From: Dipylidium caninum | Taxonomy: Eukaryota; Platyhelminthes; Cestoda; Cyclophyllidea; Dipylidiidae | NCBI GenBank assembly: GCA_017562135.1 | Contig: QEYB01000448.1 | Span: 2,232,001-2,296,000 of the forward strand | Direction of reading: 5' to 3' | DNA: 64,000 bases | Shown: positions 12,501 through 27,500 of the stretch, in pieces | Numbering within the stretch: the first letter of the stretch is position 1 | How the letters are laid out: each line of letters begins with the position of its first letter | Notes under the pieces: generated by a model | Seen by the model: the letters and a program-made list of their open reading frames with translations, nothing else | Databases searched by the model: none | Told to the model about the DNA's origin: nothing | Program-made: the position numbers and the translations under genes

Positions 12501-15500
12501 AAAAAGTAGATTGTTTGAGCATTTCTCGTAATGGATATTAGCAAATTTATTCGGTATGATAATTTACGATGCCTTGGCAACACCCCACGAGGAGTCCCAT
12601 TTGACCAGAGGAGAGTACCAGAAGACCGGGATTAATGGGAGAGCACCTTCAAAGTTAACGGGCATTACTCCGAAGAAGTGAAAAATTACGACCAGAAATT
12701 ACGGTATGACTAGAGAACACCTAAAAGTCAGTGATCAAAGAATTTGGCTGTGGTGAGGGAGAGTTGGACGAAGCCGACTTAGCCTCTTCCAAATTGCCCT
12801 CTTTGGAAGCAACAATGGTAAAGTAAAAAAAGAGGCAGAGGCGGTGGAGAGCACATTCAACGCCCTCTTGGATTACAGCGATAATAACAAAGAGGAAGAC
12901 TAAAGTCGGTCACTAAAGTAGGATTTCAATGAATGGGCTCGTATAGATGGCCAAGGGAAGTGAAAAGATGCCGCGAAACTGAGAGTGAGGCAGAGGGGGA
13001 CGGGAAAGGGGAAGGGGAGGAGCGTCTCCGCATAAACCACACCGCTGGCAGGCGGTGGCAGTCATTAGCAATAAACAGTTTTTATTGTTTCTGATTAGGA
13101 GTACGGTGAGAGAGTGAGATAGAGAGAGAGAGCAAAACATGCATTATTATTCATTCAAGAGGGAGCGGCTAATCAGCATCGTGGGGGAGGGGGGGGGAGA
13201 GAGAGAGCGATAACTGTTCTGTCCTGTCTGGCGAACTATTACATCCCCGAGATCCTGGGAAATGTGCCCTTTCGCCTGAGAAAAAGCCCCCCACGCTCAC
13301 AAATGCCTTTTGTTAACACTCCGACACCCTTAAGAGCCATAAAAGAGAGGTTGCTAATGGGACTGGCGCTCCTCAGTGGACAAGTAAAAGAGCGCCACTG
13401 CTCAATTTGCGGCAGACCCCTCGTGGGGACCGTGTTAGTGCTCATGAGCGCCTAAAGCTACATCCCTCCCTCGATGAAAGCAAACTCAGGCTTCAAATCC
13501 ACGCCGAAATTATTGCGCTCGAAGGAAGGCCTCAACAAGTATACACATTATGGTGGAAAAATGGTCAGCCCCAGAGAAGTCAGAAGTTGTTTGTAATCGC
13601 ATTTATGGCAGGCCTGTTTTTGACCCGCACATAGTTTGAAAACACAACTCCCTGTTGTTAAACACTACGAATGAAAATTTCTTCCTGTGGAAATATTAAA
13701 TCCAGGACAACTATTCACAAACATTCGGCGCTTAGAATTTGGTGTGTAATGAGCCTAAAAATAGGCAAATTTGTAATCTTCGGATGGTTTAGTTGCACGT
13801 GTATTGGTTAAACGTCTCAATATCCGCCGTACAAATTCCTCTAAGAGAAATTGATGAAATGTGGACTCTCACAAATGGGATCATCTCCTTCTAGAAAGAG
13901 GAGTGAGAACGGCAGCGCCAAACGTATAAGAGTGGAAGAGAAATCGAAGGATTTTCCCAAGTACATCGGATGCTTTAGGGTCCATTTTCTGCAACGATTG
14001 GGACTGCCTCCGCGCGAGAAGAGAAAAATCGGGAGAGAGAAAAGCTTCGTCCTTACTCGTATACGGTGTCTAGTGTGCATTACTATGAGGAGGATATCAT
14101 TGGAGATGAGGATCTAAGACATATTTAGAGTAAAAAACAGGCTTCCTTTGGAGGGGGGGGGGTAGCGAGAGAGAGAGAGAGAGACTAAGAGAATACAAGT
14201 GGACGGACCGATCGTGGTGGCGATTGCAGGCAATAGGAGCACTTACAGGCGAAGTTGTGGGTTGCATAGCGCGTCTTGTAGGGCGGCTCAACCTTGGCAT
14301 TGGGGCTGCGAGAGGCCGAAACCGGGTCGACGGCGTATGTGCCGTGCGTTTTCCTCCGTCGCGCTCGTTCCTCCTCCATCAAGATGGCCTTCAGGAGAGG
14401 ACATTGAAAATACAAATGGGGCACCGCTCATAGCACGAAACGATTATGAAAGCGACGCCTATACTTTTATACAGAGATTCTTTCTACTGCCAGCGATTTT
14501 CGAATCCTGTTACAAAAGTCCACTGACCCTTTTCCATACTCGTACAAACTCTTCAAGACGCGCGCCTCTGGAAAACGATCAGCGAGTGGCGAACTACCGT
14601 GTGTGGAAATGCTTATTAATGCAAAGGTTTAGCTTTGACAGCCCAAAAAGTAGTTAAAATACTGGGTGCGCCCATTGTGCAACATCGCTCGACCTCAGAT
14701 AATGGCTCACAAGCAGGTTTCAACAAAGTTAGCCGAGTAGAACCGGTGATTGTGATGCTAAATGTGCTGTTAGTCGCTTTTGTACACAAGGCTACCACAC
14801 CGCTGAGGCCAGGCGAGGAGAGTGGTGTATTCCATTTCATCTATCGCGAGATCCACCGCGCGTAGTCGTAGGGTGAAGGCCCGTAGGCGCCACCCTCTAA
14901 GCACTTTTCGGGTTGATCCGACGCCACTAACCAGACTCCGACGTCATAACGAGGCCTCGCAGATGGCTCTCGCGTTAACTGTGGATCTTGTTAATATTTG
15001 ATAGCATCAGTAAAAATTGTAAGAGCAAGCATCCATTGAAATGCATCCTCCAAGTGTATTTTTAGCCCCGATGCCTGTAATAAAGAGTTTGGTGGGCTGT
15101 TTCCCGTGGTTAATGATTCAACAACGGTGCCATTGAGTGCGGTGTGTCGTAAAAGAGTTCCGTTGTGGGCAATAGTCACTCATGTATTTACAGCTGCCAC
15201 TGGACAAAACTAGACCCCCAGTCGCATCCAAGTTAGGCGAAAACCAAAAATTGGGATTTTGGATGATGGATTGCCCTGATGTTACATGCCAAAGAAGGGA
15301 GAAATAGGGTGCATCTACTTAACGACTACAATTGCGGGCCTCGTAGACGATGGAGTAGCAATTTAAAAGTTAATCTGAAGGGGCATTTGAGGAAAGAAAG
15401 CAAACATTTATTCGCCCTGAGTGATGAGTGGTATTCAAGGAGTTATGCATGATTCGGAGGTAAATGAAAGGTTTGTGCATGGGAAATGTAAAATAGTGGC

Positions 15501-18500
15501 ATTCGATTTATGGCTCTCGGTGGATGTGTTAGGAAAAAAAAACCAAGAAAAGGGAATGAAGAGAGCCACGGTTAGGTGCACCAACAGGAAAGGCCGCAGT
15601 GGCACAGTTTCCCTCTCGGCTACTTCAAAGACGGGCCTTGTGGATGGGTGTCAAAAGTGAGCAGCCTCAGATCGCGGTGAACTTTAGAAGGGCGGAAAGA
15701 ATATTATAGGTGGACTAAATAATGCAGTAATCTTTTTATCCCTTGAAGCGACGAAAATTATGCGAGGACCATTCATCCCCCACGGCATCTGCTTCTCCTA
15801 AATTTTCATCTGGTCGTTCAAAACAGGGCAACAGTTATGCCCAGGAGTAAAAAGAGAAAGGCGGAAGCCAATCCACTTAAGCGCCTAGATAATCAGAGAT
15901 TTTAGTCAGCAAAACACTCTGAGGATGGAGAAAGGAGGAGTGAAAGCTGAAGAGGCATAGTCGCCCGCGAGTTATCTGTTGCACACGGAACACTTAAGGA
16001 GAAATAGGATGCGTAGAAGGGCAAACGTCCGGGTAGGCTACATATCCCGCTTACGTCACAGATTTAATGCATCAATCACGAGTGTTTGTTGTGCCTCGAG
16101 GAAATTCCCCGTTGCCCCAAAATACGGAGGCTTTTAGCTGCACCTCCATTTACTTTCTTCTTCATGGACGCAAATACAAGGACAGTCCTAGTATCTAATC
16201 TAGTCTGACAAGGGAGAGTATATGTGTGCTTTTATGTGTGTCTCGATTTTCTGACACATCATTACAATAAAACAGTCTAACGTCAAAAGTCTAATGCCTT
16301 GACTGGACGTGGCATGCGAAAGACATGCACCCTCGCCTGACCATTAACACGGTCGCTTTATGGCAAGCAGGCGATTGAGTCTCCGTGCCGGAAAAAACCT
16401 GCCACCATGCGATAACGGAGGCCTTTGATGCCTCATGCCTACGGTGAGGAGATGAGTTTCCCACACCGAGAACAACCGTCCTACCAAAGTTAGCAAGGCA
16501 GTGATTTCAAGTAGTAGTGAATTTGGACTCGGATTGACGACTGGTGTGGAGAAAGGGAAGAGGGCGGAGTTGGAACGAAGCAGTACTGAAACACTACACG
16601 TTAGGTGCGTTTTCAAAGGCACTAATAATTTGTTTATTTATATCTACTTGTAATGAGTCACAACTCCGTAAAGACCATATAAACGCCTACCGATTTACAG
16701 TCTTTAGGCTGAAACATCACCAAACACACAGTATAGCCTTCTCCGCTAAGCACGGATGAAAAGAATCCCGACCATGGCGTATATTTTGGTGTTGTAAAGT
16801 CCCTCAGACCGTGGAGTTTTTAAGTACTGATAGTTAAGCAGAGGGGGGGGGAGGGGAAGGAACCAAAACACAAGTAATACTTCTACTACCAGAAAGGGCT
16901 ATCGGGGGGAGGGCACTAAGAAGTCTGTTAACAATTTTTAAATTGGGCCCAAGTCTATCTCCTCTGTTAACGCTTTGACATATGCTTGAAAGTGTAGATA
17001 AGGAATTAACTTCAAAATGTATACGGAAAGTTCTGCCCTGCCTAACCTTTTAGTTATTCGACCCTAATAATGCATGAAATAAGATAAATCCGATTGTAAG
17101 TAAATAAAAACAGCCGTCAGCAGAGTCACAGAGCAGGCGGCTGTGGGTGGAAGGCCCGAGGATCCACTGAGCTAAAGCAAAGAGCGCGATACGAACGATT
17201 TGGAGGAGGAACTCAGCTGTAATTACGAACGCCGAGGATGAAAATAGTCCATAAATCAGACCCTCTGACAATGGTGATCAAGACCGATGATTTCCCCATG
17301 CTGGCAACATAGTATGCCAGTATATGTACAAATGGAATGAAAGTAGTTAGGATTTTTGCTGAAACCCTTACTTAACTTTGACCATCTGACAAAATGTCTC
17401 CTTTTTCCCTTTCTGTCGCATTCATTCGCACAGGTAACTAACATTCCGATGTAAACCATCGATACATGAAATATTTTTTGCGTGTGAAAGTTTCTTGTCT
17501 ACCTCGTGGATCTGACAGGGAGGGTTATTCAAAAGGCAGCTAGCATATGCAGCGGGAACGTATCCCATGCATTTACGGTTTAATACACAGCTTAGGAATG
17601 AAGATGAGGTCAGGGACGGGACGGGACGGGGCAGTAGTTTAGCTGGCGATCACACGGAAGATGGACAGTCAGGGCGCTATGGGCGAAAGGCCCACGGGTG
17701 GGTGTACGCGCAACATGCGGACAGCATATCACGCAAGGCAGCAGAATGCGTGTTTTAGCCCGCACAAATGCAAATTCATTTTAACCGTCCACTCCGACAG
17801 AAACAAAAATGGTAAAAAAGGAATAAGAGAAAATGAGGCGTTTCATCAAATCAATAGCAGCTAGGTGAATAGAGCGATAGATCGAGGAAAATTTACTAAG
17901 AGAAGCGTCTTTTAAAGTCATAAAATAAGTGGCTATAACGGGGAAACCTCATGCGAATAAAATACACCTGCAAGGCTGTAAGCCAGTCCATTTGAGCCAA
18001 AAATAACAAATAACAGGGTAGGGAGTACACAATTCTAAGCTTTAGGAGTGGACTACGAGGCCGACATGATAATAACATGGTCCAGTATAAAGTATGAGCC
18101 AAAAGCGGAGGTTGTCAAAAAACTCATGTCGTCTCGCCAAAAAATTGTTCACTTTGCGTTCTCACTAACCTCCAGACGTCATGTGGATGTCCAGTGGCGA
18201 AAAGGAAACTAAATGGCATCAGTATTTAGGACGAAAGTTGTCAAAAAAAGTGAGGCATCAATTACCATAACAGCAGCTTTTAACAAATATTATGGAAGTG
18301 TCAACCGAAAATTGAAACTACTGGCTCCCCTGTCGAAATGTTGGGACATTTAACCGAAGGAAATTAATATTCGGAACATCGGAAGCGAGTAGCGAAGAAG
18401 AGATTGACAGAAAGGAACAATGGAGGCGGCGCTTACCCTCCCTATGCCGCTGGGAACGCGGTCGAGGTCACCGTGGCTGCCAACAGAAGTGTCAATGCTG

Positions 18501-21500
18501 AGATCCTCCACACTCTCCTCCGAACTGGTCTGCAGAACGCCCTGTTCACGCAACCGTTGACGCCGTTCACGCACTGAAAAAGCACGAGTACTGGAAGGAA
18601 TGATGCACTTCCATTGCTATAAAAATAAACTTCTTCTAGTGGTAAAAGCTGGAAGTTCACTCGCCTACATCACATACCAAGGTGAGCTAAAGGTAAAGCC
18701 AAAATGGCCTGACAATAAATTTTGAATAGGAAAGTAAAAAGTCAGCGTAGTGCAATGTACTCGTATATTAACAGGGGAGAAAACAGAAAACAAGCCTTCA
18801 TGGGCTGGTTTCCCCTACGAGGGTAGAGCACTCGCCAATTTCAATATTTTTGAGTGGAATTGGAAGGAAAAGCACCTGTTTATTCGCAGAGGCGTGATAG
18901 ATGTAATTGCAAATGAAGTGAAAACACATTATTTCCCTTTAGTGATGCAAGTTTCCCGGTAAGTGTTGAGTGACGCGACATTCAATCAGTTGACGCAAAC
19001 ATCCCCTTCTTTATAGTCTGTCTACGCGGAAAGCAAACAAACAAATGACGTCGAAAGTATGACTCCTTTTTGTGGATCAGGGACGAGTGAGGCATCGGAG
19101 CGATGTCACCAATTCCTCGTCTACAACGTGTGCCAGTCACTAGACTTTCATGGACGTGATGTCAGTGAAGGACTAACAATTGTAAACAATCGTTTGAGTT
19201 AAACGCTAGGAGGAGGAAAAACGGACTAGTCTGTGGCGCAATGGGGGAATAGATGAACTGCCCCAACTTTTCATACTGACGAGTGACCATTTTCTCCACT
19301 CCGATTTTAACAAGGAAGACAGATCCTTTTTTCTTCTAAATCTAGGCTACGTGGAAACAGTCATATGAGAGTAGATCCCTGACCCATGAGGTGTTAATAA
19401 GCATTAATCAAGTTTTCATGCCGCTATCGCAGTGATCCTGCCCCAGCGCGAGTTCAAAGGGGACCGACAGCGATGCTGAACACTGCTCGCTCTTCGCCAA
19501 AACAATCGACATTTCCCTAATGGCAAACAGAGTTGCGAGAGACATATGAGGCAGATACAAATCCGTCCATTATCGTCGGTTCTCGGAAGAGAACAACTTC
19601 TGATGAGTTGCGCTCGAGTGCCCATTTGTGTGTGTGTGCATGTAAGGTCAGCCTGAAGTGTCGGCGTGAAGTCCTCGGTGTTTGGGGCCATTGGGATACG
19701 TGCATTCAACTACCTGTTCTTAAACAATACCGAGGCACATTCTTGAACGGTTTTTCCCATGCACATTGAACTCATTTATACACGAAAACGCAAGTAGACC
19801 GTCTGATTTAAGGCCCCGGAAAACTTCAGCCTTATGGGGATGCGGAGGAGTAATAAAATTTTTTACAAGACCTGCTTGGATTCGCAAAATGAAACATAGA
19901 ACCAGTCGCCGAAGCTACACAACAGTTGTTAATGTCTTGGTGGGCAAACCATCCCAGAAAGTAGGACTTTTCACACAAACAAAGAGTTGTTGTCGTGTCA
20001 TACTACCAGTGCCGATATGTAGCCTCAGCGATTTAATGTCGCATGGGTCGTCAATTCAAAACACGGCGAAGTAGGTAGCCTCCCGAGTGTTGTTACTCGA
20101 AGAGAGAACAAACGCGTAAAGCAGATCCTAAACGCCTACGTCGGAATGACGAGAATAGGGTCAACAGTGATAAAAGTCATTTCTCGTGAATTAAAGATGA
20201 GTCGGATACTCTGCGAGATTTGAGATTTAAGAAATCAGGGAATTATGCACACAACCAAAAACTCTTTACCTCCTTTGAGAAGCAGATTCGAATGAAAAAG
20301 CCCTCAATGTGACTTGTTAATCGCAGAGAATTGGTAGAAGAGCGAGTTTTGAGTAAAATTACTTCCCGCGAATAAATAGGTGAAAGTTTAGAAGACTCAT
20401 TAAGATGTCCATTGTGGCATTACTCTCTGAATGATGACGGGTGAAATACTGTTGCCTTGGACAAAGTCTCAGCAATTACTGCATCGGAAAGGCACGCGGA
20501 AGATCCGCTGTAACAAAAGATGAAGTACTCCGTTTCTCCCCTATTTCGGGCCTGTTAAAGTTACAAAAGAGGAGTAGTGATATGGAACGAGGAGCAAGAA
20601 ACGTACTGATTTCAGCAGTCATAACAGCTGTTGAGGCGGGTGCAGGCCAGTCGTAGCGCTCGATGGCGGGCACCGAGGTGGCGTCGGGCGGCTGACCGGA
20701 AGGGAAACTGGCAAGTCTGCGTGCCTCCAGTGAGGCTGCCTCGCTCTCCACCAAAGTGGAACGCCTATTTTCGTCTACTTCTGGATCATTTCCGCCATTA
20801 ATGGAGGCAGAAGAGGTGGCGACAGCAGTCAAACGTCCGGTAGAGGCACGCTGCGCCATCAGGGCATCGCGAAGACTGGTGTTGAAGGTGCGCGAGGTGT
20901 GGGACAAGCCCGCCGGAACTACACGGTTCGGCTCCAGGGGAAAACGGTTGCCTGCAAGGCACGACACATTTAAAACATCCTGTTCCGGGGGTTATTTGTG
21001 TACTGAGATACATCCTTACTAATTGGAATGTTGATTTCCCCAGTTCCCGCGAATTAATTTTTCCCAACAAAAAAACCACTTGCAATGGCCAAGTCAGTGC
21101 ACTGACTCAAAGCCTTTCCAATATTATGAGGGATTTTAATGACTTAACTCGGGTGACACATTTCAATTGTATGCCTCGTGCAACTATTTGCATCAAGTCA
21201 CTCTCATTTAGTCGAATGTGAGATGGAGGCCGAAAAATCGTTCTTTGGCGAAATGCGAACACGGATATTCCGGGAATTACCGGTTTCACTTATAAGCCTA
21301 CACACTCAAAGTGAACTATTCCCCACGCATCCTTAGCCAATAACGCTGAACTGCCCTTCATTATGAGTCCTCTTCCTTTTTCGTGCATGTCCGCCCGAAA
21401 ACATAAAGTGCATTTAAAGGAGGAAAATAAAAGGTCTTCTCGAATTTCATGTGCCAATCAGAAATAGACCTAGAAACGAAATTCTGGTTATTCTTTTTAA

Positions 21501-24500
21501 TTGTAACAGTAATAACAAAGAATAGTACATTACCAGACGTCAATTATCAGGAGTGTAAAATAGCCCTGTTCACTATTCACTCGATCAAAACTACGTGGGA
21601 ATACCAGGGTAGAAAGATCGCGCAGACCATGGCAAAACGAACGGTAGGGAAAAAAGCATTGTTGGGTGCTTTTAAGAAAATTCACAGAAGAAATCGCGTT
21701 CCAGCTCCACGGACAGTGCTGCTTTAGCGTTGACAAATACTAAACTCATTTGTATGCAAGCAAATTTTCTGACTAACAGACCCGGTATGAACCATTTTTA
21801 GGGGACGAGTGATTGACTATTAACAAGAAATAGCACTTGATTGTCTATACGGGCGGTTCTACTAAATGGTTTCGTGAATCAAGAAATTACCAAATGCTTT
21901 TCAGTTGAGTTTTCAGATGGCTATTAACAGCAATGACACTTTTTTACCACCACAGAGGAGAGATTATAAACAGGAAGAGGTAAGGAGACTTGCGGCTTCA
22001 AGAAGCCATAAAAAAGTCATTAATACTTAGACGTTGTCACCAAACCGCTCGAAGACCTTTTCTAGTAATAATAACGCAGGAGGAGGACAAATGTGGACAT
22101 CTCAGAGTGAGTGGTGGGGCGCTACAATCACCCCTGCGACGCGGACTCAAGACTTCACACACACAAACCACCTGCAGTGGTGTGCAATTCTTCTGACATT
22201 AAGGAGAGGTGAGTTTCCTGTGAAATATGAGGCAGACCTGTGCTGACCAGAGGATATTGAGGCCCAATTCAAACCCACCAAAAACCGAAATAAATGATTA
22301 TGTTGGCCAGTCATTTAGGTTATCTTCCTTCTTCCTCAAAAAAGCACAAACAAATGTTTGATTGGACTGGGGACTACAAAATGGGGCATTTCAGGAACGG
22401 TGCCTCGTGGCACAGAGAGGGTGGAGAGTGGAAATGAGGAATAGGGGACGCAGAACTGTCTGTGCTTCCTATTTGAAAATGGCAGTCGCAATGGTGATAC
22501 AAGAAGCTGCCCAATTTTACTACACACCTTCCGTGAATGCAACGTCATTTGATCCACCCTGTCTATAGAAGAGTTTAATGTTATCTTCTCCTCAATTCAA
22601 TAGTTAATTTTACTATTCAAAAATAAGGCAACAGAGGTGCAACATGAAAAGTTTAGGAACATTGTACTTAAAACAGATTTGATAACAAAGAAAAAACCTA
22701 GGATAATCTCCTTAAGTTGGAAGTGACCACTTCTTTGGGTTGAGTCTCTCGGTTGCAGGTCCTGGTTACGGAGCAAGCGAGCTCGGCACTCCCCGCTCAC
22801 CCCAAAGAAATAAAAGTGAAAATTACGGTTCTCCTTCACCCAACTCCATCACTGACATTTCCCTACTTTTTAGCGGTTAAATGGAACAAGTCGTTCGGGG
22901 CTTATAGCATAACTACACCTACACCTTAAGTTAGGAGAGAAGCCCTCACAAATTGGTCCTCCCACCCGGTAGGTACGTCGAGTCTCTCTCACATTGGCAA
23001 AAATGTTATCTGGAATGCTTGTACTAATACCTCGATGGAAGAAGTTTAAAATGAACCCCAAGTCGTGTGGAGATTTTGACGCCGTGTAGAGCAAAAAATT
23101 GGCCAATCGCTACTTAGTGCCCATGACTGAGAAAATGTATAAATTATATTTCCACGTTGCCAAGACAACCAATTACAAATCACTACATTTTGGACTTTTC
23201 GAAGAGTTTTACCACAAAAAGAGTCCGTCTCCCCAGTCGACCCCAGTTATGTGGCAGTGGCGTTCTCCTTTGAATTCCAAGTACAAAAAGACAGGGCCAT
23301 GCCGAAATGGGACTCCGCGATTTGTGCGGACGTGAAACAACGACCACGGGAGAAATAGATTTTACTCGCCCAGTCGCCTGGTCGATGCGAATTGGAACGA
23401 AGAGAGGGACAGAATGCGGCCGATGGAGGAAGACAATCAAGGGTGGGTGATTCAAAAAAGGAGGAATGTGCGCATATCACCCAAGCGACAGCATGATTCG
23501 AGGAGGCAATTTTACAGCAAATTACTCCTCCCAGTGGCGGAAAATGATGTTTCTCCGCCGCGGCAGGGGATTTCGCCTGCCTCTTTAATTTAACGGCATT
23601 AAAGATATTTGCATAAGAAAAATGGGAGCCACCAGTCGGAGCAGATAACAGAGAGGAGTTTTCATTCAAACCGTGAATTTCTTTCCCCCTAAAACCCCAC
23701 ATGATTTTGGGTTATATCAAGGCCTGTATTCAAAAAAAGGTGACGAGATGTGGAGAGCAGTAGCAGTCGGTAGTTACCTAACTAGTCCTAACTGAGAAGG
23801 TTGAAGGAGAACAAAGTTACGAAAGGTGGCAGTAACAATTAGGGCTAAATCTACCGACAGAGGAAAGAGATTTTTTGAAACCAGGCAGACACCTTGTGTT
23901 AACACTTATCACTCCAAGCCCAGTTCACATTCGGTCTGATTTGATTGGCAAATGATTGCGAGAGAAGAGGCGTTCCGGTGTAGAATAGAATCGTAATAAT
24001 TCCAGAAAAGAAACCACGCTTTCGTCTTCTCCTCCCCATATGTGTCAGTTTAGTCCAGAAAGGAAGCCTACAGAAATATTTTTCAATAAGAATGACTCCT
24101 GTTCGGGGTAACATCTACTTCCACGTAACACTGATGCTTCCCATAAAAATAGGTCATAGGTTTCGTTGCAAACGTTTTTAGGTGAACTTTCCTGCTGCCT
24201 ACTAATAGAGATAAATTTGCTTCCATAATTGCCTCACTCCTAGCACAAGCAACACCCCCGTGAGCAGGAACACTGCCAAATTCACCGGTTTACGAGTGCT
24301 GCGTATCAACGAGTGGGCGAATGTGCAAAGCAGTAGTGATTAAGGAAGTAGGCGAAATTGCGCAAAAATTGGGTGCCTTCGGCACACATAAACCACCTGA
24401 ATTGGCGGTTTCCATAAGCAGTGACATCGCCTACTGCACACTCCCTCGCCCCAAATGACACCGGGAAAAGTGTGATTCTTTTCTGCATGGAGGTGAGGGA

Positions 24501-27500
24501 GTCGACCTCCTAAAGTGTACTGCCAAAAGTCACCTCCGACCCACTTCCTGAACTTTTATAATCATTGAAAATTAAGGCTCACGTCTTAAGTTGCAAAGCG
24601 AAAAAAACGCTGTTGGATTTTTACAAGCCGAGGGCTCTGCATCGGCGGTCGCAAACAAGCCGAATATTCGTTGGAATGGCCAAGTTAACTTCAACTTTCA
24701 GAAAAGTTGAGTAGATCTGTGAAGACGTCCGCGGAAACACACCAAAAGTGGTCTACCAAATCAAGAATAGAAGCGCACATAACAAATATTCATTTCCATC
24801 AACAAAAGGAAGACTTTTTCAAAATAAAATCAAATTACTCGTGAAAAGCAGGTGTTGTTAGTCAGGTACCAGTTAATACCATCTCCGTCCTATTATTGCC
24901 AAATTGTATCGCAAAAATTGCCTTTAGATGTGTGAAAATGTTACAAATCAAACGTTGCATTGTTCCCCAAGAATTTTGAAACACGGATTTACCGTGTTTT
25001 TTTTCAATCTATTAATTGTTAATAAAAAAACAACATGAAATGGAATCAGATTTTTCGGACAACAGGGACTTAAGAGGCGTCTTTCGTTTTGTTGACTCAA
25101 GTCAAAAAGGGGGTTGATTTCCTCCGGATCGTCAAACGCTTCTGTGAGGGTCGGATGTTAACCTTTCCATGACCTGATTTAAAAACATTGGAAATACGAC
25201 AAAGTAATAAACTCCATCACGTGACGTAGCGGTCTCAGCAGTCAGTTGCATTGTGAAATGGCATTATGATTACAGCAATTGTAAAGTGAATGACACTTTT
25301 CCAACCCCCGTCTACAGCGCCCGCGTGTAGACCAGTCCGACAACAGTAGAAAAATCCTTCTATAATAATATCCTTAAATCTTACGAATTGTCAATTCTAC
25401 GTAATTAAAATGCAGCCTCATGAGAGCCAAGAAAAACTAGGCAAGAGACCACTTTCGAAAATACCTCCACTCAAAAGTACTACGGCATTTACTAGCCGAA
25501 ATCTCCATGGCATACAGAAAACGCCTTGGAACCAAAATGAAGAAAGCGCTTCTAATGCCTCCCAATTCAGAAATGTTTGGATAAGGCAACTTAAATCAAT
25601 CAAGTTAGCGATGTATGCCATGTAAATTCAGAGTAAAAAAGTATTTGCTAACAAAGTTAAACCTTCTAAAATCGCATACCTCATACGATGATTGGAGAGG
25701 GCAAATGGGGTGGCCACTTACCTGGAAAAGACTTTGAATCCCATAAAGCAATTTTTCCCAAATATTTGCCTGGTGTTGTCTGGACCACACACTTATTTAG
25801 GCCCTTAAATTTGTCAAACTGGGAGCTTAGGCTATGCGATTTCAGGGAAATGGGGAACATTTTTTTCTTTCCATAAAAACTGCCTTTCGCAAAAAAATTG
25901 ACTGGATTAACCAATTTCAGCTCAGAGTCCCAAGTGGACGACTGCCAAGCACATCAGATAAAGGGTACACGGAGATTTCGGTTCCACTCAGTCTCGTCAC
26001 CATCAGCACTGTCTACCGCTCACTTCGGCCATCTTAAAGCCGCCTCGGAAGAAGGGTAGGCAGACTTAGACGGTGATTAGAAAGGTTAGAGGGCGAGTAA
26101 GCATTCCACAATTCTTTCATTTTCCTCCTCCCACATCCCCAAATTAGCATGGATGGAATGAGCTTGCGCAAGTTGACAAAAATCTCTCGGATGTGGCTAT
26201 TAAGTGGCGGTCATTTCGCATATATGCGCCATTTATTAAGGAGGCAGAGTACTTTAAGAATGGTACGTGAGTTAGCCAAACCGATACAAAAGTCCCACTG
26301 TTCGCCTAAACTTAACCCTAACAAGCATTGAGGGGCACTCATGCCACTCGTCTGTTGCGAGAGCACATACGAGGCCGAGGTCTCTTTGCTAATGGCATGT
26401 TGAACTAGACTGGCGGCAGGTGAAGGGCCTTCGAGCCGGCGTGCTAAATATTGTCCTCAACGATGGCTCCTTGTAAAAATATTGTCGCGATGTGCAATTC
26501 AACGGACTCACCTTGAGGTATGTGGAAGTGTTGCAGATGGGAAGTACTGTTGGAGGTGGCGGGTGTGTGGAGGGGGATGCGACGATATACGTCAGTGGAG
26601 CGTCGACTCGGTTGCTCCGCGATGCTCACGTAGGAGAGATTGTAGAATCGTCCGTACTCCGACAATGGATGGCGACCAGACCCTTGCAACTAAGGCGAAC
26701 AAAAAAACAGGGATACAACGCTGCGAATGAAAAACGCCACCTCTACTTCATGAAAATGGCATTGACAATTGGGGTTAGCCAAGTAGGTACTCATAATTTT
26801 AACCTCATCTCCTGCGCTTACCGCTTAATTGGACGGGAATTTTACCACAACGCTCTTATAAAAATAACTTATGAGAAACTCAATTTGGTGAAAGGTGCGT
26901 GAAAATGATATTTACAAAATCTATTAGGCGTCAGGTGGGCACGACTGAGGGTACCTCATGGATTTTGCCCAATTATAATGATGGCACACTATACCTGCTG
27001 ATTAAGGATGCCGCAACTCGCCCCTCCTTACTAAGAATCAAAAAGCAGCCAAGTATAATTTCACGAAACTTGTCAACTTTTACCATGGTTTTACCTCATT
27101 ACCGCATAAAAACCACACGGAACTCAAAACCCGGTGTGGTATTTAGGCCAAAAACACGAATTTTGCAGCAATATTCGGTTAAACGAGTCATCACATTCCG
27201 ACGATTCGACATTTGCGATGATGCTTTGTAACTCTGGTCGTGACACAGCAAGGCCTCCACGCTGACAACCGACCTCTCTCTGCTCCCGATGACAGAAAAC
27301 TTAAGCTGGGTGTTCAGACCGCTCTGTCGCGAGGCTTGCCATAAATTCTCTCTTATGATAATGAGATTTGCAGACCTGCGGAAACATGGCTAACGTTAGA
27401 TAAACAAAGGAGACGCTGTGTTCGTAATGCTACTGAACGCATAGCAGTGTTCTATTTAATTGCTTGGCAGAGGGTTTCATTAATCATGGTTCCGTCGTGC